Shown here: positions 7,894 to 16,036 of the stretch, in pieces
How the letters are laid out: each line of letters opens with the position of its first letter
How positions within the stretch are numbered: the stretch's first letter is position 1
DNA from: an uncultured cyanobacterium
GTDB lineage: Bacteria; Cyanobacteriota; Cyanobacteriia; Cyanobacteriales; Microcystaceae
Length of the DNA stretch: 33,593 nt
Reading direction: 5' to 3'
Assembly (NCBI GenBank): GCA_903869185.1
Contig: CAIPYC010000071.1
Span: 1-33,593, forward strand
Made by a program: the position numbers and the translations under genes
Notes under the pieces: generated by a model
What the model saw: only the letters and a program-made list of their open reading frames with translations
What the model was told of the DNA's origin: nothing
Databases searched by the model: none

Positions 7894-9144
7894 TTAAGAT
7901 TCTAACCGATCACCTTGATCTTTGAGAAACTTTCTTGCCCAAATGATTGATTCATCTTTGGTTTGAATTATTCCTTCCAAATGGGCAATTTGAATCTCGG
8001 TGAGTAATTTACCGATCAATGGACCTGGAGTCAATTGTAAACCAGCGAGTAAGTCTCTTCCTGTGACTAAGGCTTTGGGATGGGCTATAGGATCTGTTAA
8101 ATCAAAATAACGTCCCAAAAGAGACATAATTTCCAATTCGCCATAGCCATATACTAAAGAGAGCAGGCATAAAATCACAAAAGAATCCTGGCTCTCCAAA
8201 AACAAAAAATATTGATCTTTGATTGACAATGGTTTTGAAAAGTTCTTCAATTTATTTAATTTTTCTAGAGCAACAGTGATGGATCTTATTTCACAGCGAG
8301 AAGCTTTTAAGTTAATTAACTCTTCTTTTGCCTGCTCTAGAGAGTAAGAAAGTAAAAGAGCAAATTTGGCAAGAACTATACTAGAGACAATGTTGGTTTT
8401 GAATTCAACAGAAATCAGTTCACCAATGCGATCAATTTCAGATAGCAATAATACTTTTTTATCTGTAGCACTCGGTAGCCAATCACGGAGTATTTGATCT
8501 CTCCAGGCCATTTCCAGCCAATAGCTACTTTGTAAGCTTAATAAAATATAATTTAGCTCACTTTTAATCCTCTCACCAGCTACCTTTTTTAATTCAGGTG
8601 CTAGCTCCCGTAATGATTTTCTTGTTTGATTTTCAATGGTAAGATTTAGCTGAGCAGCCTGTCGATAAGCCCTTAGCAATCTAAGAGGATCATCCTTGAG
8701 ATTTTTAACTGAAATCATGCGAATTACTCGAGTCATTAGATCATCAATTCCCTCTGTAGGATCACAAATTTGTGCATCTTTTAGAGAGTAAGCAATCGCA
8801 TTAATTGTAAAATCACGACGTTGGAGATCAACTTCAATTGTCTCTCCCTCTTGTTCGGCAAAATCACAGGTAATTTGTGGAAATACAACCCTGGCAATAC
8901 GTCTTTCTTTATCCAAAATCACAAAACCTGTTTGATATATTTTAGCTAGATATTGGGCAATTTCAATAGTATTAAAAGGTATAATAAAATCCAAATCCAA
9001 ATATTCTCTCTGTCTCTTCAATAAAATATCTCTGACTGTCCCACCTACTAAATAACTGCCTTCTGGTAAATAATCTATATTGAAGGGCAGATATTGATCC
9101 AGCCAATTACTTATAAGTTGAGAGATGAGATGGTTGGGGTACAT
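7894..9144 (-). CDS. tRNA nucleotidyltransferase / CCA-adding enzyme family (class II)
   Basis: Class II nucleotidyltransferase (416 aa) that adds C and/or A to tRNA 3' ends. The head domain shows YLVGGTVRDILL (residues about 31-42), the catalytic Asp pair in YLDLDFII and the sugar-selecting block RRDFTINAIAYSL. The neck follows with DDPLRLLRAYRQAAQL. The C-terminal half is helical and diverged. Some cyanobacteria, including Synechocystis, split the work between separate CC-adding and A-adding enzymes of this family, and the sequence alone does not show which this is. The split tRNA-Arg at 29742 lacks an encoded CCA, so such an enzyme is needed. Start is a plain ATG. Confidence 0.88.
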   Translation of the reverse strand: MYPNHLISQLISNWLDQYLPFNIDYLPEGSYLVGGTVRDILLKRQREYLDLDFIIPFNTIEIAQYLAKIYQTGFVILDKERRIARVVFPQITCDFAEQEGETIEVDLQRRDFTINAIAYSLKDAQICDPTEGIDDLMTRVIRMISVKNLKDDPLRLLRAYRQAAQLNLTIENQTRKSLRELAPELKKVAGERIKSELNYILLSLQSSYWLEMAWRDQILRDWLPSATDKKVLLLSEIDRIGELISVEFKTNIVSSIVLAKFALLLSYSLEQAKEELINLKASRCEIRSITVALEKLNKLKNFSKPLSIKDQYFLFLESQDSFVILCLLSLVYGYGELEIMSLLGRYFDLTDPIAHPKALVTGRDLLAGLQLTPGPLIGKLLTEIQIAHLEGIIQTKDESIIWARKFLKDQGDRLES

Positions 9145-9212
9145 TTATAATTCTTTGAGGATTAAAATTTGACTTCAGGTACGCAATTATTTTACATGAA
9201 ACACAATTTTTG

Positions 9213-9218
9213 TATAAA
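9213..9218 (+). promoter_or_regulatory. Possible -10 element upstream of parA-like gene
   Basis: The hexamer TATAAA lies 37 bases before the ATG at 9256, in the 111-base divergent gap between the CCA-enzyme gene and the ParA-type gene. A TG precedes it. No good -35 element sits at 16-18 bases upstream, so the call rests on the -10 alone. Confidence 0.3.
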
Positions 9219-9255
9219 ATGAATATGTAAGAATTTTAAATATTAATAGAAAACT

Positions 9256-9843
9256 ATGTATATTGCTATCACCGCACTCAAAGGTGGAGTTGGTAAAACC
9301 ACTACCGCTATTCATTTAGCTGCCTATTTTCAGAGCAAAGCTCCCACACTGTTGATAGATGCCGATCGCAATCGTTCAGCAATTATTTGGTCTGGTCAGG
9401 ACAAGCTTTCTTTTTTTGTCGCATCCCAAGCTGGTGCTACTGGTTTAATCAAAAAATATACCCACTTTATTCTTGATACCAAAGCCAGGCCTGAGCCAGA
9501 TGAAGTAAAAGATATCGCCGAGGGAAGTGATTTGTTAATCATTCCAACTACGCCCAATCATTTGGATATTGACGCCACACTCAAGGCGGTTGAATTGATT
9601 AAAAACTTCAAAACTAATTTTAAAATTTTGCTCACCAAAGTAGATAGTCGCACCAAAAATGGTAGGGAAGCCAGAAACATTTTAAATGAACACAAACTAC
9701 CGTTGTTTCAATCGGAAATTCCTTTGCTGGTAGCTTTTGAGCGTGCCTCACAAAAGGGGGTTGTCATCAAGGATTATAGTGATACCAGGGCGCAATATGG
9801 TTGGTTGAGTTACCAATCAGTTGGGAAAGAGATCTTTAATTAG
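9256..9843 (+). CDS. Solitary ParA-family ATPase
   Basis: Short (195 aa) deviant-Walker ATPase. Residues 9-16 read KGGVGKTT, the ParA/MinD P-loop with the signature Lys. LLIDADRNRSA is the next conserved block, and DTKARPEPDEV with LLIIPTTPNHLD corresponds to the Walker B region. The DTKARPE variant of the usual DTPP is what I recall from cyanobacterial stand-alone ParA proteins. There is no parB and no parS-like repeat nearby, so a role in chromosome partition is not shown; such orphan ATPases also position carboxysomes or other cargo. The stop overlaps the DegT-type gene stop on the other strand by four bases. Confidence 0.85.
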   Translation: MYIAITALKGGVGKTTTAIHLAAYFQSKAPTLLIDADRNRSAIIWSGQDKLSFFVASQAGATGLIKKYTHFILDTKARPEPDEVKDIAEGSDLLIIPTTPNHLDIDATLKAVELIKNFKTNFKILLTKVDSRTKNGREARNILNEHKLPLFQSEIPLLVAFERASQKGVVIKDYSDTRAQYGWLSYQSVGKEIFN

Positions 9844-10952
9844 ATCATCAATTCCTTGAGCACCTGGGCAACCTTTTCTTGTTCTTCCAACGATAGATCT
9901 GGAAACATTGGCAAAGAGAGAACTTCATTGGCAGTTGCTTCAGATAGTGGTATATCCCCTAAACGATAACCTAGATTTCGATAAACAGGCTGTAAATGAA
10001 GGGGAATGGGATAGTAGATCATTGAGGAAATATTTTTCTTCTCCAGATCTTCTTTTAATTGATCTCTCGAGCCTTTGAGTACTCTGATTGTATATTGGTT
10101 CCAGACATGCCCATTGCCGGATATATCCTGGGGTAGGGCTATTCCGGGTATATGTTCTAGTAGACGATGATAAGATTGCGCGATTGAGCGGCGATTTTCA
10201 TTCCATTGATCCAGATAGGTCAACTTAACTCTTAAGATAGCGGCCTGAACTGCATCTAGACGACTGTTTAGTCCAATCTCCTCATGACAATAGCGCTGAA
10301 CACTGCCATGTTCTTTCAGCATACGAATAAACTTGGCTAAATCAGCGTTGTTTGTTGTAACTGCGCCCCCATCTCCACAACCACCTAGGTTTTTGGTTGG
10401 GAAGAAACTAAAACAGCCCAGATCTCCGAAACTACCAACTCTTTGTCCTTGCCACTTGGCCCCGGTTGCTTGAGCACAGTCTTCTATAACATAAAGACCA
10501 TAGCGCTTTGCGATATCCATCACGCGATGCATATCTACAGCATGACCATATAGGTGTACCGGAATGATTGCCTTGGTGCGTTCTGTAATTGCCGCTTCTA
10601 CTAGATCTATATTGCAATTAAAGGTTTCTGCGTCAATGTCTACAAAAACCGGGGTGGCCCCGTTACGGGTGATAACTTCACCGGTAGCTATAAAGGTTAA
10701 AGATGATGTAATCACTTCATCTCCAGGTCCTATCTTTAAAGACTGTAGCGCCAAATAAAGTGCATCAGTTCCAGACGCGCAGGAGATCGTGGACAAGACG
10801 TCATTGTAATTTGCAAAATCTTCTTCAAATTTGGAAACTACCGGTCCATTGATGTATTTTCCTGAGGAAAGTACTTCTAGAACTGCCTCATTCACCTCCT
10901 GCTCAATTTGTTTGTACTGTCTAGCTAGATCGACAGGTAATATTTTTTTCAC
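9840..10952 (-). CDS. DegT/DnrJ/EryC1/StrS-family aminotransferase
   Basis: PLP-dependent aminotransferase of the family that makes amino sugars from keto-sugar nucleotides. Motifs seen are SCASGTDALYLAL, GDEVITSSLTFIAT, VIEDCAQATGAKW, the PLP-lysine block CFSFFPTKNLGGCGDGG, and the C-terminal YYPIPLHLQP. The start is uncertain. The longest frame begins with TTG at 10973, but GTG at 10952 gives the usual family start (VKKILPVDLARQYK, 371 codons) with a GGGAGAT stretch upstream, and is preferred. There is no nucleotide-sugar or glycosyltransferase gene near it, so the substrate is unknown. An upstream hairpin with a T run (10974-11001) could attenuate its transcription. Confidence 0.88.
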   Translation of the reverse strand: MKKILPVDLARQYKQIEQEVNEAVLEVLSSGKYINGPVVSKFEEDFANYNDVLSTISCASGTDALYLALQSLKIGPGDEVITSSLTFIATGEVITRNGATPVFVDIDAETFNCNIDLVEAAITERTKAIIPVHLYGHAVDMHRVMDIAKRYGLYVIEDCAQATGAKWQGQRVGSFGDLGCFSFFPTKNLGGCGDGGAVTTNNADLAKFIRMLKEHGSVQRYCHEEIGLNSRLDAVQAAILRVKLTYLDQWNENRRSIAQSYHRLLEHIPGIALPQDISGNGHVWNQYTIRVLKGSRDQLKEDLEKKNISSMIYYPIPLHLQPVYRNLGYRLGDIPLSEATANEVLSLPMFPDLSLEEQEKVAQVLKELMI

Positions 10953-10971
10953 GAAATATGATACATCTCCC

Positions 10972-11001
10972 AAAAAAGTAACAGTCCTTTTCGAGAGGAC
11001 T
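10972..11001 (-). promoter_or_regulatory. Hairpin followed by T run in the leader of the aminotransferase gene
   Basis: On the minus strand AGTCCT (11001-10996) and AGGACT (10988-10983) form a 6-bp stem with a 7-base loop. This is followed by GTTAC and then six T. The layout resembles an intrinsic terminator or attenuator just upstream of the aminotransferase start, although five bases separate the stem from the T run, which weakens the case. There is no upstream minus-strand gene within the 229-base divergent gap that would need a terminator here. Confidence 0.35.
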
Positions 11002-11111
11002 CGGGTGTCAAAGGTTAACTAGATATTCTAAACTTTTTTAAAGTAATCTATCAATAATTTTTGATTCTCCTCTTGATTTATTGAGCCTGAGATTTTCTAA
11101 AGAGGATTCAT

Positions 11112-11125
11112 TTTCTCTAGAGAAA
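11112..11125. repeat. Perfect 14-bp palindrome in divergent intergenic region
   Basis: The sequence TTTCTCTAGAGAAA is fully self-complementary (7+7). It lies between the aminotransferase gene (minus) and the deformylase gene (plus), where it could be an operator for a dimeric regulator. No regulator can be assigned. Confidence 0.5.
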
Positions 11126-11141
11126 CATCTTTGTTGATAGG

Positions 11142-11162
11142 TTAGAATGGGAATTATTCTAA
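11142..11162 (+). repeat. Inverted repeat upstream of def
   Basis: TTAGAAT and ATTCTAA form 7-bp arms around a 7-base spacer (GGGAATT), ending 19 bases before the preferred def start at 11182. The left arm contains TAGAAT, which could serve as a -10 element, in which case the repeat would overlap the promoter. It may instead form a leader hairpin. Confidence 0.45.
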
Positions 11163-11181
11163 TATCATGCCTTGGCATATC

Positions 11182-11751
11182 ATGACTTCAGTTATCGTTT
11201 TTGATAAGCAAAAATTACAAAAGCCTCCTCTCAATGTCTATAATCTGGGGCATCGGGTCTTGCGCCAGCCAGCCAAACGGGTCGCCAAGATTGATACAAA
11301 AATCAGGCAACTGGCCAAGCAAATGTTGCAAACGATGTATAGCGCAATCGGTATAGGTCTTGCCGCACCACAGGTAGGTATTAATAAGCAGTTGATTGTT
11401 GTTGATTGTGATCCAGATAATCCTCACAGTCCCCCTCTAATCATGATCAACCCTGAGATTGGCAACTACAGCCCCCAGCTGGAGCTCTCCGAAGAAGGCT
11501 GCCTCAGTGTTCCCAAGATTTACCTCGATGTTGCCCGGCCCGTCCAAATAGAGGTATCTTATAAGGATGAACAGGGAAGAGCTCACATCATCCAGGCTGA
11601 TGGACTGTTATCTCGGGTAATCCAACATGAAATAGATCATCTAAAAGGTGTGATGTTTGTAGATCGTGTTGAGAACCAGTTGGCTCTGACTGCTCAATTT
11701 AGCAAACATGGCTTTTCCCAATCACATATCAGACCAGTAAGAAAGGATTAA
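11182..11751 (+). CDS. def: Peptide deformylase
   Basis: Metalloenzyme that removes the formyl group from nascent N-terminal Met. All three family motifs are present: GIGLAAPQVG (motif 1), EEGCLSVP with the metal-binding Cys (motif 2), and QHEIDHLKG with the two His ligands and catalytic Glu (motif 3). An upstream ATG at 11167 would add five residues (MPWHI); the ATG at 11182 gives MTSVIVFDKQKLQKPPL, the N terminus I recall for cyanobacterial enzymes, so it is preferred (189 aa). The inverted repeat at 11142 is immediately upstream. The small membrane-protein gene follows after five bases. Confidence 0.96.
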   Translation: MTSVIVFDKQKLQKPPLNVYNLGHRVLRQPAKRVAKIDTKIRQLAKQMLQTMYSAIGIGLAAPQVGINKQLIVVDCDPDNPHSPPLIMINPEIGNYSPQLELSEEGCLSVPKIYLDVARPVQIEVSYKDEQGRAHIIQADGLLSRVIQHEIDHLKGVMFVDRVENQLALTAQFSKHGFSQSHIRPVRKD

Positions 11752-11756
11752 AGCCT

Positions 11757-11957
11757 GTGACCCCAAAAAGCGGTATATTTCTCTTCGGTAGCTGTATTTC
11801 GGCTATTGCCTCTGTCGGATCTGTGTTTGAATTGACTTCTGGCGTTCCCGAACTGGGAGTCTTGGCAACCAGCCTTATCCTGGCAGCAGCAGTTCCTCTG
11901 ACTGTAATCTTGTTTCTAGCTGCAGTCAAGGATACTAAAAATTCAATGAATTCCTAA
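11757..11957 (+). CDS. 66-aa two-helix membrane protein downstream of def
   Basis: Function unknown. It starts with GTG five bases after the def stop, with an AAAGGA stretch upstream that can serve as ribosome binding site. Two hydrophobic segments are visible: FLFGSCISAIASVGSVFEL (about 8-26) and GVLATSLILAAAVPLTVILF (about 34-53). The C terminus is short and polar (KDTKNSMNS). It looks like a conserved small cyanobacterial membrane protein, but I cannot name a family. Its stop overlaps the stop of the opposing gene (11954-13270) by four bases (CTAA). An antisense ORF at 11729-11929 is dismissed as a shadow. Confidence 0.65.
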   Translation: MTPKSGIFLFGSCISAIASVGSVFELTSGVPELGVLATSLILAAAVPLTVILFLAAVKDTKNSMNS

Positions 11958-13270
11958 GCTAGGCAGACATTCAGTAGCTTTTCGACTCCATCAACTGGAT
12001 AGATCGGGCTTTTTAATTGGCGACTTATATCCTCAACAGTAGTATCATCGAGGAATTTGTCTTCATCATGTTTGAGCATTACAGCAGGTAAAAGTATACC
12101 ATCTCCTAAGTCCTTATCAGCTAAGCCTTTTAGTAGATCATAGCCAGTTAATAATCCGGTAACAGTGATCTCCTGTCCCCAATATTCACTCCTTAAAGGT
12201 ACTAGTTCAACCTGAAGTCCCTCTACCTTGTTAAGCTGAGCTACTAGAGGTTCAAAAGCCAATTCAACTGCATTACCAACTACCCATAACATTTTCCGCT
12301 TTGGGCTGATTTTTTGAGGCAGTTTTTTTCTGGCAATCTTCTGGAATTCCTCAATGAATTTACCAATTGAACCTACGCCATTGCCAATTTGCGGATAGTC
12401 TTCATAATCTTTAGGAAGTTGTTTACCAGCTATCAAGAACCATTCATCAGCTAGCCATACTATCCTGGTTTGATATTGCTTGGCAAAGATTTTTTGCAGA
12501 GCCTGAACCTGCTCGATCACTTCGCTGGCAGTTTTTTTGCTCACAGGCGTAAGTGAATCTTCACTGGGACGGAAACGAGTTAGACCAACGGGAACAACGG
12601 CAATAGAAGCAACAGCTGGCCATTCACCTTTATGGAAACTTGCCAAGTCCCGAATAGTTCTTTCCAGGTTAGGTCCATCATTGATCCCTGGACAGACCAC
12701 TATTTGAGTATGGATCTGCAGTTCTCTTTCTGCAAACCAGCGCAGTTGCTCCATGATCAAACCAGCTCGAGGGTTTTTTAGCAGGCGGATCCTCAGCTCC
12801 GGTTGGGTGGCATGAACTGAAACATAAAGTGGAGAGAGTCTCATTTGTTCAATCCTCCGCCATTCCCGTTCACTGAGATTAGTCAGGGTCAAATAGCTTC
12901 CATAGAGAAAACTGAGCCGATAGTCGTCATCTTTAAGGTATAGGCTATTGCGCTTGCCCTGTGGCTGTTGATCGATAAAGCAAAAAGGACAGTTGTTGTT
13001 ACATTGAATCAGTCCATCGAAAAGAGCTGTTTCAAATTCCAGTCCAAGATCTTCATCGTAATCTTTTTCTATTTCCAGTTTATGTTTTTCTCCTTGAGGA
13101 TTAATTGTTTCTAATTCTAAAAACTCGTCCGCGCAGAGAAATCTATAATCAATCAGGTCGCGCAATTTAGTACCATTGATTGAAATAAGCGCATCACCCG
13201 TGGTCAAACCAAGCTCTTGGGCGATGGAATCAGGTAAGACTCGAGAAATTTTGGCGATAGCTTCACTCAT
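11954..13270 (-). CDS. PDZ-containing radical-SAM-like protein (TIGR03279/DUF512 type)
   Basis: A 438-aa protein with an N-terminal PDZ-like segment (VLPDSIAQELGLTTGDALISI, about 10-30). It also has a Cx3Cx2C iron-sulfur motif (CNNNCPFC, about residues 89-96) followed by FIDQQPQGKRNSLYLKDDDY, and a C-terminal DUF512-like domain. I recall this domain order from the cyanobacterial family annotated as a putative Fe-S-containing oxidoreductase (TIGR03279). Relatives outside cyanobacteria exist, and their substrate is not known. It faces the def gene pair with overlapping stops. The ATG at 13270 is well placed ahead of the PDZ segment. Confidence 0.85.
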   Translation of the reverse strand: MSEAIAKISRVLPDSIAQELGLTTGDALISINGTKLRDLIDYRFLCADEFLELETINPQGEKHKLEIEKDYDEDLGLEFETALFDGLIQCNNNCPFCFIDQQPQGKRNSLYLKDDDYRLSFLYGSYLTLTNLSEREWRRIEQMRLSPLYVSVHATQPELRIRLLKNPRAGLIMEQLRWFAERELQIHTQIVVCPGINDGPNLERTIRDLASFHKGEWPAVASIAVVPVGLTRFRPSEDSLTPVSKKTASEVIEQVQALQKIFAKQYQTRIVWLADEWFLIAGKQLPKDYEDYPQIGNGVGSIGKFIEEFQKIARKKLPQKISPKRKMLWVVGNAVELAFEPLVAQLNKVEGLQVELVPLRSEYWGQEITVTGLLTGYDLLKGLADKDLGDGILLPAVMLKHDEDKFLDDTTVEDISRQLKSPIYPVDGVEKLLNVCLA

Positions 13271-13320
13271 ATTTGTTGGGTCAGAGGTACCGTCTACTCT
13301 GAGATTCTAACACACTGCCC

Positions 13321-13326
13321 TATAAT
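13321..13326 (+). promoter_or_regulatory. Probable -10 box upstream of the Rieske oxygenase gene
   Basis: A perfect TATAAT lies 41 bases before the ATG at 13368, in the 97-base divergent gap shared with the TIGR03279-type gene. No convincing -35 hexamer is seen at the right distance, so a factor-dependent promoter is possible. Confidence 0.4.
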
Positions 13327-13367
13327 GAGACTTAAGTGGTGTATAAGAGGTATCACTATAACGCTCT

Positions 13368-14417
13368 ATGTCCTCATTGTTGCGCAATTTCTGGTACATG
13401 GCAATGCCCGGGAAGCAGCTCAAGCCCGGTCAGATGATCCATAAAAAAATGTTGGGAGATCCTCTCTTGGTTGGCAGAACCAATGAAGGTCAAATTTTTG
13501 CTATGAGGGATATCTGTCCCCATCGTGGTATACCTTTGAGTCATGGTTGGATCGAAGGAAATGCAGTATGCTGTTGCTATCATGGCTGGAAATTTGAAAC
13601 TGAAGATGGAAGATGTAGCGAAATTCCGTCATTGACATCCGATAACAATCTTGAAATAGAAAGAATCAAGGTGCCTGTTTATCCTGCCCAAGAAGTGCAG
13701 GGCAATATTTGGGTTTACATTCCCAATGATCCTAAAGAAAAGCTAGATCTATCCAAAATATCATCTCCACCATTGATTCCTGATTTTGGTATCGCTTGTC
13801 CTGGAATATCAGAAACTATAGATTTTGATTGCAATATAGATCATGCCATCATCGGCTTGATGGATCCTGCCCATGGACCTTATGTTCATCGTTCCTGGTG
13901 GTGGAGAAATGGTCCGCGTAAGTTTCGAATTAAGGAGAAAGCTTATGAACCTGCTCCTTTTGGCTTTCGTCTAGTACCCTATCAAATGCCAAAGAGCGCT
14001 AAACCCTATAGACTATTGGGTAAAGATATAACTATAGAAATTGTCTTTAAATTACCTTCCTATAGAACGGAGCTGTTGATAGGGGATCGATATAAAGCCT
14101 GCGCGTTTACTGCTATCACCCCTATTGATGAAAACCATTGTCAGCTCTTCCAAAGTCTCTATTGGACAGTGCCGGGTCTGGTTATTTTTAAGCCTTTACT
14201 TAGTATCTTAACCAGGCAGTTTCTTTCAGAAGATAGGGATGTGATTATAAAACAGCAAGAAGGTTTAGCCTATGATCCCTCTTTGATGCTGATTGATGAT
14301 TGTGATACCCAGGCCAAATGGTATTTTCGTCTTAAACAGGAGTATCTCAAATCTCTCCAAGAAAGTCGAGAATTTGAAAATCCCGTGGAACCTAGAATAC
14401 TTCAGTGGAGAAGTTGA
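13368..14417 (+). CDS. Rieske non-heme iron oxygenase (aromatic-ring-hydroxylating type, alpha subunit-like)
   Basis: A 349-aa oxygenase. The N-terminal Rieske domain has CPH (Cys50, His52) and CCYH (Cys69, His72), the ligands of the [2Fe-2S] centre. The catalytic domain has the mononuclear-iron motif D-x2-H-x4-H as DPAHGPYVH (Asp166, His169, His174). In cyanobacteria and plastids this superfamily includes pheophorbide a oxygenase, chlorophyll(ide) a oxygenase and Tic55-like proteins. This one lacks a clear transit or C-terminal membrane segment and is shorter, so a specific substrate cannot be assigned. It is followed 53 bases later by a radical-SAM gene on the same strand. A TATAAT box precedes it. 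Confidence 0.87.
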   Translation: MSSLLRNFWYMAMPGKQLKPGQMIHKKMLGDPLLVGRTNEGQIFAMRDICPHRGIPLSHGWIEGNAVCCCYHGWKFETEDGRCSEIPSLTSDNNLEIERIKVPVYPAQEVQGNIWVYIPNDPKEKLDLSKISSPPLIPDFGIACPGISETIDFDCNIDHAIIGLMDPAHGPYVHRSWWWRNGPRKFRIKEKAYEPAPFGFRLVPYQMPKSAKPYRLLGKDITIEIVFKLPSYRTELLIGDRYKACAFTAITPIDENHCQLFQSLYWTVPGLVIFKPLLSILTRQFLSEDRDVIIKQQEGLAYDPSLMLIDDCDTQAKWYFRLKQEYLKSLQESREFENPVEPRILQWRS

Positions 14418-14470
14418 ATATTAACTTATGTTACAGTTAAGGATAGATTACTAGATTTACTAACTCAAAA

Positions 14471-16030
14471 ATGATGCAGCGTATTCTCTATGTTCGTCTG
14501 CCCTGTAATCCTATATTTCCCATAGGTGTAGTTTATCTTTGTGATCATGTTCATAAACTCTTTCCTGAAATTGAGCAGAGAATTTTTGACTTAGGAACGG
14601 TGCCGCCTCTTGATTTTCGCAAAGCCCTCAATGATGTCATTGATGAGTTTACGCCTACTCTGGTTTTGTTTTCATGGCGAGATATACAGATTTATGCCCC
14701 AGTAGGTGGTCGTGGTGGTAATCCACTACAAAATGCTTTTGAGTTTTTTTATGATAGAAACCCTTTGGTTAAGCTCAAGGGTGCCTTGGGCGGACTCAAT
14801 GTAGTCATCGCCTACTATAGTGAGCTATGGCGCAATCTGGGTTTGATTAAACAAGGACTTAAAAGAGCTAAAATCCATAATTCCCAAGCACAGATCATTG
14901 TAGGTGGTGGAGCGGTCAGTGTTTTCTACGAACAGCTAAAGAGCATGCTACCACATGGAGCAATTGTATCAGTTGGCGAAGGGGAAACGCTCCTGGAAAA
15001 GCTTTTAAAGCAACAGGATATCTTTACTGAGCGTTGCTATATAGTGGGGCAGGAAGAGCCTCGTCCGCGTTTGATTCATGAATGGCCTACCCCTCTAGAA
15101 AAAAGCCATTGTAACTACGACTACATAAAGCTTGTCTGGCCTGAATTTGATTACTATCTAGAGGAAAACGATTTCTATATTGGAGTTCAGACTAAAAGAG
15201 GTTGTCCACATAACTGCTGTTACTGTGTCTATACCGTGGTGGAAGGAAAGCAGGTAAGGATTAACCCTGCCGATGAGGTAGTCAAGGAGATGCAACAGCT
15301 CTACAACAGGGGTATTCGGAATTTTTGGTTCACCGATGCTCAGTTCATTCCAGCACGTCGTTATATAGCCGATGCCATTGAACTACTGCGAAAGATAGTT
15401 GATTCTGGTATGAGTGATATTCATTGGGCCGCCTATATCAGAGCTGATAATCTAACTCCAGAGCTCTGTGAATTGATGGTCAAAACAGGGATGAACTATT
15501 TTGAAATTGGGATTACCAGCGGCTCTCAAGAATTAGTACGTAAGATGAGGATGGGCTACAATCTTCGTACAGTCTTGGAAAACTGTCGAGATCTAAAGGC
15601 CGCCGGTTTTAATGATTTGGTTTCTGTAAATTATTCATTCAATGTCATTGATGAAACCAAAAACACCATAAGACAAACCATTGCTTACCATCGTGAATTA
15701 GAACGTATTTTTGGTGCTGATAAGGTAGAGCCAGCTATCTTTTTTATTGGTCTTCAGCCACATACCCATCTTGAGCAATACGCTTTTGATAAAGGAATGC
15801 TCAATCGTCAGTATAATCCGATGAGTTTCATGCCCTGGACAGCTAAAAAACTCCTTTGGAATCCTGAGCCTTTGGGTTCATTTTTTGGAGAGGTCTGTTT
15901 GGAAGCCTGGCGAAATAATCCCAATGATTTTGGACGCGAGGTGATGCGGATTTTAGAAGCAAGATTAGGTTGTAGTGATTTGGAAGAAGCTCTATGCGCT
16001 CCTCTAGAAAAGCCGCCAGCGCTTGTTTGA
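14471..16030 (+). CDS. Radical-SAM protein, cobalamin-binding-type N terminus
   Basis: A 519-aa protein. The N-terminal 200 residues look like the B12-binding-type domain of BchE-like radical-SAM enzymes (VLFSWRDIQIYAPVGG; IIVGGGAVSVF; VSVGEGETLLEKLL), without an obvious DxHxxG cobalt-ligand motif. The radical-SAM core starts at Cys245 with CPHNCCYC (Cx3Cx2C), then FWFTDAQFIP and FEIGITSGSQE. I recall near-identical N termini (LYVRLPCNPIFPIGVVYL) across cyanobacteria, sometimes labelled as a photosystem II high-light acclimation radical-SAM protein; that name is from memory and unverified. Two ATGs in tandem (14471, 14474) can start it. The pairing with the Rieske oxygenase suggests linked function, perhaps pigment or cofactor modification. 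Confidence 0.85.
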   Translation: MMQRILYVRLPCNPIFPIGVVYLCDHVHKLFPEIEQRIFDLGTVPPLDFRKALNDVIDEFTPTLVLFSWRDIQIYAPVGGRGGNPLQNAFEFFYDRNPLVKLKGALGGLNVVIAYYSELWRNLGLIKQGLKRAKIHNSQAQIIVGGGAVSVFYEQLKSMLPHGAIVSVGEGETLLEKLLKQQDIFTERCYIVGQEEPRPRLIHEWPTPLEKSHCNYDYIKLVWPEFDYYLEENDFYIGVQTKRGCPHNCCYCVYTVVEGKQVRINPADEVVKEMQQLYNRGIRNFWFTDAQFIPARRYIADAIELLRKIVDSGMSDIHWAAYIRADNLTPELCELMVKTGMNYFEIGITSGSQELVRKMRMGYNLRTVLENCRDLKAAGFNDLVSVNYSFNVIDETKNTIRQTIAYHRELERIFGADKVEPAIFFIGLQPHTHLEQYAFDKGMLNRQYNPMSFMPWTAKKLLWNPEPLGSFFGEVCLEAWRNNPNDFGREVMRILEARLGCSDLEEALCAPLEKPPALV

Positions 16031-16036
16031 AGAAGA

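Noticed and set aside
11729-11929. 66-codon minus-strand ORF opposite the small membrane protein after def.
   Set aside because: The plus-strand frame has a ribosome binding site, follows def by five bases and encodes clean helices; the antisense frame does not.
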